64,000 nucleotides of DNA from Pyrrhoderma lamaoense (Eukaryota; Basidiomycota; Agaricomycetes; Hymenochaetales; Hymenochaetaceae), in contig NBAZ01000013.1 of NCBI GenBank assembly GCA_002794735.1, positions 62,001 to 126,000 of the forward strand. Reading direction: 5' to 3'. The notes below the pieces were generated by a model that saw only the letters and a list, made by a program, of their open reading frames with translations, was not told where the DNA came from and made no database searches. A program made the position numbers and the translations under genes. Each line of letters opens with the position of its first letter. Within the stretch, counting starts at the first letter, position 1. Of this stretch, positions 38,267 to 51,070 are shown in pieces.

Positions 38267-41180
38267 TCAGCATAATCTTCGTCGTTTCCGGGACCCTGAA
38301 GATGCAGGAAGTGTGGCTCTATCCTTCAGAATATTTTGATCCTCAGTAGTATCCGTCGCAACGGGTGGCGCTTTTTTTACCATTGATCTTGTGATTCTAC
38401 TGTTTTCAGCCAGTACTGGCACCGTTCTCCGCACGGGTCTCTTTGCAACCTTTGCAGTATTGGTTTTAGAGACTGAAACAGCCGCTTTGTCATTGGATCT
38501 ACTCCTTTTTCCTATTTGAAGCCCAGATGGCGTCGCCTTTGTATCTTTACTCAGATTATCGCTCCTCGTTGTAGGTATCACTCTATTGTTAGCAGTGCTT
38601 TTGTCCACGGTAGGCCCACCGCTATTCGACTTCCTTTGTCCGCGTCCTGCTCTTGGCCTTAACGTCATCACTCTTGTGCTTCGACCCAAAGCAGGGGTCC
38701 TGAAGATGAAATCTTCTCTTTTTTGTCCGTAGCCTTCGTTGTCCTGTTTTAATGGTCAATCGTAAGCATTATGGGTCGATTTCTTTCTTCACAAGTTACA
38801 TACCTTCGTTTTTTCGCGGGTCTTTCATCATTAGCTCTGGTGTCATGTATAGTACGCTTAGCTCGGCCTTGACTTTTCTCCTTCTTATTGCTGTTTTGAA
38901 CCGGGACGATATCGATATTGCAGTGTGGCGTCTTGCTGAGAATTTTCAAAATCTTATCATGCAACCTCCCTCCATATGTGGGCGTAATAAATGTAGTCCC
39001 TTTCTCTTCTTCTATTTTATAGAATCCTATGAGTATGTCCCGAATTTTTGTCATCATAATAACCAATCTAGGGAAGGAATCGGAGATTTTATCAACGAGT
39101 TGTGAGAACTCAGGGTCAAAAAGGAGAAAGAGGAAACGTTCATGAACATCTATAGCTCCAGGGAATAATTGGCTACCAGTATCGGCTTGGGTCTTTATCA
39201 TCTCCTTGTAATCTTCAGACGTTGATCCGGCCCGAGAAGCGTCTTGATAGCTAAATAGAGTCCAAACCAAGATCCACCAAATAGACTCTAAATCATGGAT
39301 ATAGTTCGCCCAAACTCCCCTAGCAACACTACGCGAAGGGGCTATTGAATCACCTTCACAGTCATCTTCTTCATCCATTTCTAGTATAAAAGTTGAGGAG
39401 CCCCCGGGTCGAAACCGATAGTTTTGTGATGCAATCTCAACGGCCATGAAATCCGGCGTACCCTTGTTCCGAAGGTGATGAGTTAGTATACATGTGTTTC
39501 ATCAGATCTAGAGAAATCTCACAGTCTGGCCATCACATTCGCCTACCGTCCCAACTCTCTTTGCGAACTCTAGATCTCCAATGAGACCGCGTTTCTCCCC
39601 AGTCACAGTATCAATGAATAGATATAAATTCCCTGGGCTGAGATCGCGATGCACCCATCCCGCTAGGTGGATCACACGAAGCGCTAATTCACCATTAGAA
39701 GATCCTTAGTGAGAGAAATAATAATATACTTGCCTTTGACCGCATACTCAAGGACCAGAATCATATCGCTCAAGTTACGTAGTTCGTTGTAGGGGATAGC
39801 TACTTCTTTAAATACTATACGATAGTGCCACCGATGTATATAAGATTCTCTTCCATTGGATTCTAGTTTTATAGACATTTTCCAATCTTGACTGTCAGTT
39901 ATTTCCTTGAAGACTGTTGAAGTCTCCGCGGTGCTACCTTTAATCCAGGTCTTTTCCTCCAGTAAAGTCACTTTAAAATTCGACTGCGGACTTTCACCAC
40001 GCAGAATAACTTTTTCCGTATGATCATCTTCTCCTTTAACTTTCACTCTCTCAGCCATAATGGGAGTCAGCGTCAATCTTTGAAACAGCTCTCGCTCTAT
40101 AGAATTCTTGATATCGTTCAGAATCCTCTGCCGAGTTATATCCTCTGTGATGTAATTCTCCGCTGGCCAGTAATCCTTAATAATGACCGGCTCATTTTCA
40201 TCCTCGTCATCGATATTGAATGCTTTATAGATCCTTGTAGCCGATGTATAAACTTCCTCTGCTTTAGTATCAGAGATGATGTTTGCAGAGTCCGAAGTGT
40301 AGTGTACCCCTGCGACCTGTAAGTCGAATACCTGATTACTGCCATCATATTTCGCAGTAATTGTTGAGTCCCAGCCAAGGTCAACTTTATCTGCAAAACT
40401 AAGAGAAATAAGTACTTTGATCATTGTCTTTGGATCCTAATGGAGATTTCGTAAGTGAGAGAATGTGATAGGAGTAATTGCACTGACGGAGGTGAAATCA
40501 AATGGTTCACTTGTGATTATCATGCTACGACTGTATGACCATAGCCGCATGCATGATCCTTCAACTGTTGCAGCAAGAGTGAACCGGCGACATGGATCAA
40601 CAGCCATGGTATGACGAAGAAAGGCAAGCACTTGCTTAACGTTCTGTAGGAGCAAGATCCTCAATTTCGGGAAAGCTTTGAGAGATACAGTTAACTCACT
40701 TCATATTCTCCTTTCTTTGATCTTTTGAAATGAAAGCTGAAGGCGGCATTGTAGCATTGCATCCCCTTCAGTTCTTTAGGATAATTGTCATCGGGGTTAT
40801 TATAGTATATAACGGCACTCGATCTGACTTTACCAGAGCCCATTGTACCTGATATTCGATCTTTCTCAGCATGGAGATGGGACGTCAGTTGAATAGATCC
40901 AACGTCTTTCCGGAGTTCTTAGCTGCTTCAGCGACTGCGGTAAATATATCCATGAATGGTTTGTTGTAGATTGTCGTTTCAGGGACTTGCATTGATTCGG
41001 TCTTAACGTAAGCCCTTTCCAAGAGTAATTTTCTGTATGATGAATTTTTTTGAGTATCTTGTTTACAAGACAAAGTTCAAAGGTTCGGTCGGGATCGATT
41101 TGTGGTAAAATAGGGGGTAGGACATGGTTGAAGAAATACTCGAGAGGTGCGACCCAGACTTCTGTAGATTGTGCCCCCAT
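38267..41180 (-). pseudogene. K9, divergent FunK1-type kinase with intact kinase half
   Basis: Reads leftward: N-terminal exon remnant from about 41180 (PLEYFFNHVLPPI), 52-codon exon about 40640-40485, N-lobe exon about 40436-39735, HRD exon about 39686-39530, C-lobe exon about 39465-38805, last exon to 38267. From exon 3 on no break is seen. Motifs: VIIKDYWP, HRDLSPGN, GDLEFAK, HDLESIWW, and a long basic tail with NSRITRSMVKK ending RKRRRLC. The tail (about 140 residues) is the longest in the window. Breaks: a frame change near 40985 in exon 2 (reading passes to the frame with NKPFMDIFTAVAEAA), and no first exon or start found upstream. It is less similar to every other copy than they are to each other, so it does not belong to classes I-III. 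It converges with K8 across the dehydrogenase relic. Confidence 0.78.
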
Positions 41181-42528
41181 GTACAGACAACGGTTTATTT
41201 GACCTCCAACAATGTTTTCCTTTGGATATATATCCTCCTAAGATAACTACGTTTTCTAGTTTGGAAACGTTGCTTAGCATCCGAGTCAGAGGTAGAGTGC
41301 ATTATCTATGTCAACCCCGTAAGGTTCCAGTATTGCAAGTCCTTGTGCGTCCGATGGTTTGAGGGCTTAAAGTGATACTCTGAGTACCACTTCTGTACTT
41401 TATATTGGCTTTCTCACATGTCCACGTGACATGCGAATTAAGTCAGTCACATAAAACGCGACTTGTCACAAGTGTTTATCCCAACTGATGATGTGTTTTT
41501 TGCTTGTACAAATCTTGGAGAAAATCAGATACAATAAAATATCCATGATACGGACAACAAGCACATACTTTGTTATGCATCACTTGTTCTCTTAAAACTT
41601 ACACAACGCATTAAATTTCTTATATCGTGCCCAATACCATCATCGGTTAAGCGAATATAATAGGTATGTAGTTTTACGCGCAGAATGCGCTTCCGCAAAT
41701 TTGCAACACGTTTGTACCATTATTAAGATGGTGAGAGATATTCGTGGGCCACAAGACTGGAGATACTATGAACTCTAGGCTAAGATAGCATCGTAATGGG
41801 CGTAGGTTGGCTCGTCTCATTCTTCCGTCGAACGCCAACTTAATACTTTACTTATCGTATGCTCAGTACATGAAGGACACTTTCAGTGCCTAATATACGT
41901 TGAGAACTCCCGGCATCGCCTAATCAAAATCAGTGATCATCTAAATAATATAGGGTTGCATAAATCTCTGCTAATCTTCGTTGACAGCTGAGTTGTTGTA
42001 TTCTTAGTACCAGTGTCACTATACGAAACTCTGCTACATCCGCTGCCGGTCTTGGTACTCCTCATGTTTCTGTTTCAATTTATACTTATAAGCTGTTGCT
42101 GATACATTCGTTGGTGTATGCTTGCGGAGTTTATGATACGAATTGTAAACAGATGCTACAGGTAGCCCTCAAGGCTTCTTCTTATGTTCTTCTAGTAGAC
42201 TCTTCTAACTCTTCGCTTCCTGACAGGCTATACTGACTCTGTTGTATGTCAATTATATGTTCACAACCATTTCTTCTTACTAGGAAGAAAAACGTTGTAT
42301 ATATCTTAAATACTTTATCGCAAATACTACAGAGTCTGGCTGTGCATCCTTATGACTGCTTACTCATCAAGAACCTTATTCTCTAATCCATTCCTGAAAT
42401 ACGCACAATGGTCCAGCGTGCTTCACCATACGAAGTGAACAATAGGTATGTTCCGTAGCACACTGTGTTATGTGACTGCTTTTTCTCTCCTGCCACCACC
42501 CTCTGTGAAACCACACACCTTTACCACC
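41181..42528. other. Divergent spacer K9/K10
   Basis: 41181-41360 holds decayed sequence beyond the K9 N terminus. From about 41985 the spacer matches 28820-29329 upstream of K7 and marks the left edge of the duplicated cassette. A GTGTTATGTGAC word lies at about 42464-42475. Confidence 0.5.
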
Positions 42529-45500
42529 ATGGTGAAACATGATCCAAAACCTCAAAGAGCACCAAAACGGAAGAAATCAAGGAAACTATCAAAGAAGAGT
42601 CAAACAGATGCGCATCGGAGGTGACATAATTTTCTTCTTCTTCAATCGCTATATTATGGCTAATGATCGAATTCAGGGTATCCACACACTCCTCGATGGC
42701 AAGCGTAAGATACAGGAGAAAGGGAAGGAGAAGGAGAATGAAGTATATCTCAATATTATTGACTCTGGTATATCGCTACCTACAATCGGCGAGCCTTCTC
42801 AATATGACCGAGAATCAACACCCGACCGAAAAACAGAAATAATCGAATGGGATAGTCCTCTGAAACCCAGGTAGGTGAGAATCCCGAGGTTCGATGTCGA
42901 TTTGCGGAGTCTACTCGTGCTGCAATTATCGAATATATTGGAGGTGAGGTCTGGTACGACTCAGTCGAATACTTCTTCGGTCATGTCTTGCCACCCATAC
43001 GGCCGGAGTTCGATGTCGATCAAATAATGAAGCAGTGTATTGAGGATGGAGCACTGAAATACAACAAGCGCTCAAAGAAATACTGGTGGAAGGACTTTCC
43101 CTCGAGTTCTGTGCGAAAGAAGATGCATGAAACAAAAGTCTACAACAAGCCGTTAGGGAACATATTCGATGCAATCACGAATGCAGCATCGAAGATTGAG
43201 AGGTCTCGAAATATGAAACCGACAGGCAGGCTTCATACTGATGGGAATCGTGCTACATGGTCAATGAAGGGTAGTGACATCAGACCAGATGGACATATAT
43301 TCAAAGATAGCAAGGACGATAGCTATCCAAAGATTCTTAAGGAAAGCACTGGTACAATGTCGCGTTCAGTTTCCACTTCAAGAAATCAGAAAGCTCTCGG
43401 ACGACAGATATGAAGTAAGATATTGAAACACCTGATTACCTGATTACTAACATTATCATTATCATTCGTATAGAATACAGAGCAGATGATCCATAGTCTC
43501 CAGCATTGTATGGCTATTGACCTTTGTCGCCGATTCACGCTCGGGGCAACTATTCAAGGAACACTAGTGAGACTGTGGTTCTATAGTCGAAGTACGATCA
43601 TATGCAGCGAAGAATTTGATTTTTGTTCTGTATGTAATCTGATTCCTTAGAAATCGAATCTCTGACAAGATGTGATTCAGGAACCGAGAACGATGATTGC
43701 ATTGGTTCTTTCTCTTTTATACGCCAGTACAGATGAGCTTGGATGGGACCCGACAATAGAAGCAAAGTATGTGGGTAGAAGAGATCTCAAATGCTGCTCG
43801 ACAAAGAATAAGAAATGCGATAATGGTCGTCAAAGTATCGTACTTGAGATAGATGGGAAACAATTCAAGACAGATTCATCACAGGTTCTGTCAGATACCA
43901 AAGCAAATGGTATATATACTTCTGCAACCAGGGTCTACAAGGCATTCCGAATTGAGGATGAAGATGAGAAGGAGCCGGTGATCATTAAGGACTACTGGCC
44001 AGGAGAAATGTATGATACTGAAGATGTTATACGACAACGGATTGTAGATGAATTAAGTGATGAATCAGAGAAAGAGATAGTTCGGAACTATACATTGACC
44101 CCGATTGCTTCTGGGAGAGTGAAGGTCGGTGATTGTGATGATCACACCAAGCAGACTATTCTTCGCGGTAAAGGACCCACGATGAGATATAAAATAGTAT
44201 TACCAAACAAAAAGTGTGGGAGCAAGACTAAAACTACAAACGAAGAATTTGCCGGGTATGGGGAGGTGGTAGATGGACAGGATCGAGAAGTAGTTCGAAA
44301 AATAGAGGGAAATCGGAATGAATCACACATTCACCGATGGCATTGTCGGATAGCTTATAAAGAGCATGCGATTCCATATCACAAGTTACGATGCCTAGAT
44401 GACATGTTCCATGTTCTGTTGTGTGCGGTTGAAGGTGAGTTCATAATTCTTTATCAATTCCAGTTATCTAATGTTGTTTCAGTCTTGCTAGTAATCCACA
44501 GAGCCGGATGGGTACACCGAGATCTTAGTCCTAACAATTTGTACCTATACATTGATCCTATTAGCGGAGAAAAGCGGGGCCTTGTCGGCGATCTAGAATT
44601 CGCGAAAAAGGCTGGTACTAGAGGCCGGTGTGGGATCCGGACTGTACGATTTTATCTTTTGTATTATCTCTTATTTATTTTTAACAGCCTCTGAATAGGG
44701 TACATCAAACTTCATGGCTACTGAAATTTTGATGAAGAAATATCACTTTACTCCCCAAAAATCCAGTTTTGATTCCGGTTCCCAAACATCACAGAGCGCT
44801 GGCGAATATCAAAATGCCTTTGATAAGGCACTGGATCTTGAAGACAGTGGTATTTTACTTGTGCGGTCTAGTGAGCAAGGCGTATGGGCTAATTACCTTC
44901 ACGATATCGAATCGATTTTTTGGATTGCCGTTTGGACTCTTCTCAGCTTTGAAAATACTTCTCATACTGATTCTACACCAGAGGAAGTAATAAAAGCAAG
45001 GCAAAACCAACGCCGTTTAAGTGGACAACTATTTCCTGGAATCATGCACTATGAGGTCCGTAGAGAATTTCTCTTCGATGCTGGTACCTTTACCAGCTCT
45101 ATCAATGATGTCCCTTGTCAAATTAGGGGGATAAAGGCTTTTGTTATGGTGTTTAGGAAGATACTCGTCGAATCCTACGAGAAAGTCGAGTTGAAAATAG
45201 ACATGCCTATTTTACCGGCAGATGAGGAACCTATACACTCACAGATCTTGGGGATTATTAGAAGAGTTCCACGCTTTAATATTCAAGTCCGCGATATACG
45301 GGAAAGGCCAGAAAATAGTGACCAGAAAAGTTCTCCAAAGCGGACTACCTATGATAGTAGAGATGACACGGAACATCCAAGGAAAAGACAAAGGTATGTT
45401 CTCTGTGATGAAAGGATTAACATAGACTAATATCTCATCAAAGCATAATGATGCTATCATCGATCCAGAGTCGGCGGATAACAAGATCTGTTACACGAAT

Positions 45501-45540
45501 AATAACTTCTATGGCGTTAGCAAGTGCTAGCAATACCTGA
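42529..45540 (+). pseudogene. K10, FunK1-type kinase, class II, exon 2 broken
   Basis: Exons: 42529-42620, 42677-43414, 43474-43629, 43681-44434, 44483-44643, 44699-45393, 45444-45540. Exons 3 to 7 are open and in phase: VIIKDYWP, HRDLSPNN, GDLEFAKK, HDIESIFW, RRITRSVTR. Exon 2 has lost a T near 42871 (CAGGTAGG against CAGGTTAGG in K7 and K14) and a G near 43342 (AAGGAAAG against AAGGGAAAG in K7); both are homopolymer losses. The 5' end has three competing starts: the sister-like ATG at 42529, an ATG at 42539 whose frame runs unspliced through intron 1, and the ATG at 42656 (MANDRIQ) inside intron 1; the latter two share the KGKEKE frame. First gene of cassette 3, nearly identical to K7. Confidence 0.82.
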
Positions 45541-45953
45541 GCAACGCTGTTGAAGGTGTACTATTTATCCAAAGGAGCTGCAATGGCAATACTACTCTAT
45601 AAATGGACAACATTAGTGTATACTGATCCGTCTCTGTATTTTATGTTTTATTCGCTATCTATCTATTTAGTTCCATTACTTGTATCCCGTTGACGTACTG
45701 AATCAGAAAATGTTTTTATCTGCGTATGTATTCTTCAAGAATCTTGATTATCACTATATAGTAAAGTCAGTGTTTCAATGAGTGATCTTATGCTGAAGTT
45801 GTTCTTACGGTAGATTTCGTTCTCTTGTAGAACACTGATCTTGTATTTGAAACGGATTTGACTTAGCGTCACATTTGTGACACATCGCGTTGAACCGTGA
45901 CCACGTCCATCCACGCGTCTTTAAATAAAACATAATCTCTTGTAATTTCCACT
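45541..45953. promoter_or_regulatory. K10-K11 spacer with class III promoter
   Basis: Near-identical to the K7-K8 spacer. About 45868-45902 holds gcgtcacatttgtgacacat, then CGCGTTGAACCGTGACC. A run similar to TCTTTAAATAAAACATAATC lies about 40 nt before the start codon. Confidence 0.45.
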
Positions 45954-48900
45954 ATGGCAATGAGCAACAACAACAACAATGACGTTGAAGAAGGGCCATC
46001 ACGACTCAACGCCAGAAGATGCAGGAAGGAGACTCTTGAGCCAAACGAAAGTACTCGGTAATCTCAATAATTCATTCTTTCGTGTGTAACCTGATTATTG
46101 AGTCAAGTGAATCCATCGGTACTATTAGCTCCTCATCCAAGATACACGGGAAAGGGAAGGGAAGGGCTGCGTGCCTTGACCCTACTGAATCTGTAGACTC
46201 GAGTCAAGAGGTAGAAACTGCAAAGAGTGATAATCCGGCGGTGGTTACAACAGATGGAAGCTCTGGGATTCGCCGTGTATATTTCAGACCTCGTCCTGAG
46301 GCAATGATCAAGGTTCTCGGTGGTAAAGTCTGGCTTGAATCGCTTGACTATTTCTTCAGTCGAATACTACCTCCCATACGGTTAGACCTCGATGTTGAAC
46401 GGATCGTGAAACAATGCATCACGAACAAGACACTCAGAACGAATCGCCGTACGAAGAAATACTCATGGACGTTCGCCCCGAAAAAGAATGGCAGGAGGAC
46501 TTCGACGAAAAACTGCAACAACTTCCTCAAGAATATATTCGATACCATCATAGAGACTGCCTCGGAACAAGTCAAATCGCCAAAACCGAGTCCAACGTGC
46601 TACCTATATTCGCATGGACAGCACTCCTTGTGGCCGACAGCAGACAGCAACATCTCGGCTGATGCTACTCTGTTCTTGAGTAGCACTGACGACACATATC
46701 CAGAAGAGTATGAGGGAAGACATTGGTATAATTCTGCTTTCAGTATCCTTATAAGAAAATCAGAAAGCGATGATTCTGAAGTAAGTGCTTGGATCTACCA
46801 CACGCCCTGGTTTTTGTGCTGACATCATTATTACAGTACATAGAACAAATGCTACAGTGTCTTCATCATCCGATGGTCATTGACCCATGTCGTCGATTCA
46901 CCCTCGGTGCTAGTATTGACAACACACGGATGAGACTATGGCTATACAGTCGCAGTACAATTATATGCAGCGAAGAGTTTGATTTCTACTCTGTATGGTC
47001 TTCCACTCATACCTCTTCACACTCTGACGGGATACAATATAGGACGCAGATACAGTGATCAGGATAGTTCTTTCTCTTATGTTCTCAGATAAGATCGATC
47101 TCGGATGGGATCCGACAGTGGATGCAAAGTATGATGGTCATCAGCGGATTTTCGAATACGAAGTATCTGGGAAACGATTTAGAACAGGATCTACAGATAT
47201 TCTATCAGAAAGTAAAGTGGAAGGAATCTACACATCAGCAACAAGAATATATAAAGCGTATCAGGCAGATGAAGGAGAAGGGAAGGAACCTGTGATCATC
47301 AAGGATTTCTGGCCTGGAGAGGAATGTAATACAGAAGATGTGATGCGTCAGATGATACTGGATGATATAAGCAGCTCATCTGAGAAAGAGATAGTTCGGA
47401 GAATGACGTTGACACCTATTTCAGGTGGGAGGGTGAAAGTAGGTGACGGGAGGATCATACGGAAAGGACTATTCTCCGCGGAGAGGGACCCCGGAAAAGA
47501 TACAGGGTAACTCTCCCATATCGGAGGGTGAACAATGATAATAACTCCTTGATATGGGAATCAGAAGGATGTGAAAAGAGAAAAGCTCTAGGGATGAGGA
47601 AGAAGAACGGATTCTGAAAGAGAAACGAAGGAAAGCTTATTACTATCGCTGGCACTATCGAATAGTATACAAGGAATATGCTGTTCCATATGACAAATTG
47701 CAGAATCTAGATGACATGTATCTAGTTCTTGTATGTGCAGTAGAAGGTGCGACCAATTATTTTTCTACTTGGCTATTGAATTCAATGTTGGTTTTGTAGT
47801 TTTATTGGTGATCCACAAGGCAGGATGGGTGCACCGAGATCTCAGTCCTGGAAATTTATATCTATATACTGATCCATCTACTGGAGAGAAGCGAGGGCTT
47901 GTTGGGGATTTGGAGTTTGCGAAGAGAATGGGAGGTACAGGCAAGCGTGATGGACGAACGGTAAGGTTCATTCATGTATCGCAGGAAAAATGTAGTGTCT
48001 CAATCGTATCTGATAGGGTACACCGAACTTCATGGCTGTTGAAATCATGATGCAAAAGTATAAATTTCTTCCCAGGGAACAGCCTAAAGGTCCACTTTCC
48101 CTTACCAACTATACTTCTGAAGATTACGACAAGGTCTTTCAAAGCGCTCTAGCTCTTGAAGATAATAAGGGAACTAAATGCACAAGAGTAGACGAACAGG
48201 GAATATGGGCCAACTATCTCCATGATATTGAATCGATTTTGTGGATCGCAATTTGGACTCTTTTCAACTTCGAAAGTGCACCTATGGCTACTCCTATATC
48301 CGAAAAGGCTAAAATGATACGAAAGTCTCAGTCCTACGTTAATAACCTGTTATTCTCTGGATATATGGACTATAGAGACCGGATGTCCTTTCTCTTTGAC
48401 AGTGAACAGTTTGAACGGATTATCAACGGTGTCTCCGATCAACTAAAAGGATTAAAGGCCTTCATCATAGTGATCAGGAATCTGTTAATCTTTTCTTATG
48501 AGAAAGCAGAAGAGAAAGGAATCGAGCATATTTTACCAACAGATGAAAATCCTGTGCACTCTATTATTTTGCAAATTTTCAAGAGAGTACCGCGACTTGG
48601 TATCCAAGTTCGAAAGGTTAGGAAGGCGTTGGAGGATGAGAACAATGAAAGTCGCTCAACGCGGGACACCATTGATACCAAATATGATGGGCAAGAGCCG
48701 TCCATGAGTAAAAAGTGAGTATCTCTTGACGAAGAGTAAATCAATTATCGCTTTACTAACATGTACTCGTTAGACCCGTACAAGAGGCAGGCGGTGCAGA
48801 ATCAAGCAGTGCAGAAATTTCTACTGTGAAGCAAGATGTAAATGAGGAGCCGAGAGAGAAGACGAGGGGAATGATACTGAGGTCTGATTTGAAATGTAAA

Positions 48901-49107
48901 CAGAATAACATGAATAACAGGAGGGCTCACGTTGTAGGCCGAAAGGCTGTGGGACGGTCAAGAGGACTGTGGAAGAAAAGGTACTGGTGGTCAATGAGAA
49001 TCAGCGAATGACAAGATCTATAGCGAAGAAGTTATCACTCATGGCAGCCACAAACACGGACTGGCGGTTTGAACGCCAAAACAAAATCTTCAAAGCCACG
49101 AAAGTGA
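45954..49107 (+). pseudogene. K11, FunK1-type kinase, class III, exon 4 and tail broken
   Basis: Exons: 45954-46057, 46108-46780, 46837-46992, 47043-47745, 47800-47960, 48017-48714, from 48774; ancestral stop at 49105-49107. Exons 1-3 and the first 130 codons of exon 4, including VIIKDFWP, are open. A base is lost near 47445 (GGTGACGGGAGG against GGTGACCAGGAGG in K8) and frame is regained near 47580, so exon 4 has the correct total length but passes a stop in between. HRDLSPGN, GDLEFAK, HDIESILW are intact. The last exon keeps the frame that K6 and K8 lost (reading EEPREKTRGMILRSDL), then loses an A near 48961 and stops at 49009 before the ITRSM position. Intron 6 donor is AAAAA|GTGAGT. Exon 4 starts GTG-ATC where sisters have ATG-ATC, an internal codon and not a start. 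Confidence 0.82.
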
Positions 49108-49402
49108 CATTATATTAACTTGTATACATATCTTTATTTTGTTTTACACACTCACACATCGCGTCCCTATACTTTATTCGTTATATTCATACTTTCACCA
49201 ATGTTCTGTATCTTATACAGCTGACTGTTCATGTACATTTAATTCTGTCTGCACGCTTCAGCAGAATATCTGCACCCAAAAACATAATACGCTTTCACAT
49301 ATGCTACTTGAAGTACGACTGTGAGCAATAGGCATCTGGGAGAACTAGACCAAATTGAATTATAGAAGTCCTATGAATCAGATTGACGAAGGAAACACAC
49401 AA
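49108..49402. other. 3' flank of K11
   Basis: Shared class III flank with ACACACTCACACA and a CATGTACAT word near 49228-49236; similarity to the other flanks fades by about 49330. Confidence 0.5.
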
Positions 49403-49985
49403 AGTCTGTTTGCGCATCGGTTGAAAGTATGCATTCAAGATTGAGTTGCGTGTCGCGTCGTGACCGTGCCCACTCAACTCTTCCTCCTTCCATATGGCAA
49501 TGAATAAAAACAGTAAAAATGCTGAAGGAGGATCAACATATTCCGGCAGTCACAGATACCCTAATAAGAGGAGGAAATTGGGTGCACATATACTCGAAGG
49601 GTAATGTAAAGCACTCTTCGTCCCAGATGAAGCTAACCATCGAATACAGTAAATCCATCGATATCAAGGAATCCAAGAGGCGAGGAAAGGGAAAGGTAGA
49701 CGACGTACACGCTCACTCTGATGGGGCCATGGTCTCAAACAAAAGATCGGAAGAGTAGAGACCATTACATCAAAAAGTGATGCGCGCCTCGGGTCGAGTA
49801 CTTGTATGTTGAGACCCTTCGTGAAAACATTACTGAATGCATCAGTGGTGTCGTATGGATGGAGTCAGTAGAATACTTTCTCAGGCATGTACTACCATTG
49901 GAGGTATACTGAAAAAGTGTATCAAGAACAAGACACTGAAGAGAGATGATCACACAAAGAAGTGCTCTTAGAAAATATTCATAAA
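49403..49985 (+). pseudogene. R2, promoter plus N-terminal relic of a FunK1 gene
   Basis: 49403-49493 is an upstream region with gttgcgtgtcgcgtcgtgac. An ATG at 49494 starts MAMNKNSKNAEGGS, clearly related to the class III first exon (MAMSNNNNN). Fragments of exon 2 follow: KRRGKGKV near 49677, a SVEYFLRHVLP match near 49866-49900, then KCIKNKTLKRDDHTKK near 49914-49960. Several stops lie between them. After 49985 no further exon in this orientation is seen; a minus-strand relic begins instead. Confidence 0.6.
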
Positions 49986-50254
49986 AATAGTAAAGTTCTT
50001 GTAATGAGGTTTGCTCAGGATGGGCTGCGAGGAATAAGCAGATAGTGGAAAAGCAAAAGTACGTGTTTATGTATGATAAAGCTCTGTAGAATATCTGACT
50101 GTGTCGATATACTCACTATAGCCCCTCAATAAAAGCTGATGAGTTCCGCTTCAATTCAGTGTCTTCAGAGTTCTAATAAAAAATCAAGTGGTGAAGCGGG
50201 GGGGGGGGGATGAGGTCTGGTTAAAGGTGCAGACGATATAATTTATATTGTTAA

Positions 50255-51070
50255 GGCGATTGAAGCTTCCTGGTAGTTTGAAAGGGTCCAAACAATGATC
50301 CACCATATCGATGCAAGTTCATGAAGATAATCTGTGCATTTGAAATAAGTACAAGGATTTTCTCGGCTAAACTAAAACGGTTATTTCACAGTCCGTCACG
50401 CGTATCTCCACTTCCCAATCTTTGCAGGCTCCAAACCCCCAAGAAGGCCCCTCTTCTCAAGTACAGGTTACCAGGACTAAGGCCTCGATGTGTCCACCCT
50501 TTTTATGCACAATCAGCAAAACTGTGATAAGTCATGCACGCCAAATAGGTAAACAGAAGTAGACTAACCTTTCACTGCGCATGCTGATACTAGTAACATA
50601 TCACCCAAATTACGTAACTTGCCATAGAGATTCTTCGATAATGCGGACAGTGATAATAGGCTTGTCGTAGCACCTCTTAGGTCTTCAATTGTTCTCCTGG
50701 TCTACATCATTACTCTCCTTTTCGCGACCTTCGAAATCTTTCCTAATCGGACTGTTCCCACCCGAAATTCTTAGGTTTGACAGTGAGATTCTGTATCTTT
50801 TATACAGTGCTTTTCTCACGGAGAATAGTTATTAAAGCGTGATCTTCTTGGTTACCGACCTTCACCCTTCCAGATGCAATAAGATCTAATGTCAAGTAAT
50901 GTCGTATCTCGTGTTCTGCTTGATCACTGATGCAGTATATAGTTATCCTACGTAGCACATCCTTATTCTCACACTTTCATCCTGAAAAGAAGTCCAAAAA
51001 GCTATCAGATACTCCTAAAGCTTGTCATCCACATGGAATGCTTCATTTTTTCTTGTTGCCGAGACATCTA
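50255..51070 (-). pseudogene. R3, decayed FunK1 relic in opposite orientation
   Basis: Read leftward: N-lobe remnants about 51070-50575 (GRVKVG, LGDMLLVSACAVKG-like), an HRD-exon remnant about 50515-50370 in which VHRDLSPGN has decayed to a frameshifted HIEALVLV, and a short C-lobe scrap about 50325-50255 matching LASIWWIIVWTL. No N-terminal exons or tail. It abuts R2 head-on, so two relics of opposite orientation were joined by rearrangement. A run of ten or more G lies at about 50199-50209, between them. Confidence 0.55.

Larger units (their letters stand above)
41985..49330 (+). repeat. Segmental duplication, unit 3 (K10-K11 cassette)
   Basis: Same-orientation copy of 28800-36150. The left edge is placed where upstream similarity (tgcttgcgga.tttatgatac and following) begins, and the right edge in the class III 3' flank after K11. 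Both edges are by eye and may be off by tens of bases. Confidence 0.8.

Noticed and set aside
47043..47060. GTG as an alternative start of a short K11 protein
   Set aside because: In sister genes the same position is an internal Met codon (TMIRIV); GTG is simply a substitution inside exon 4.
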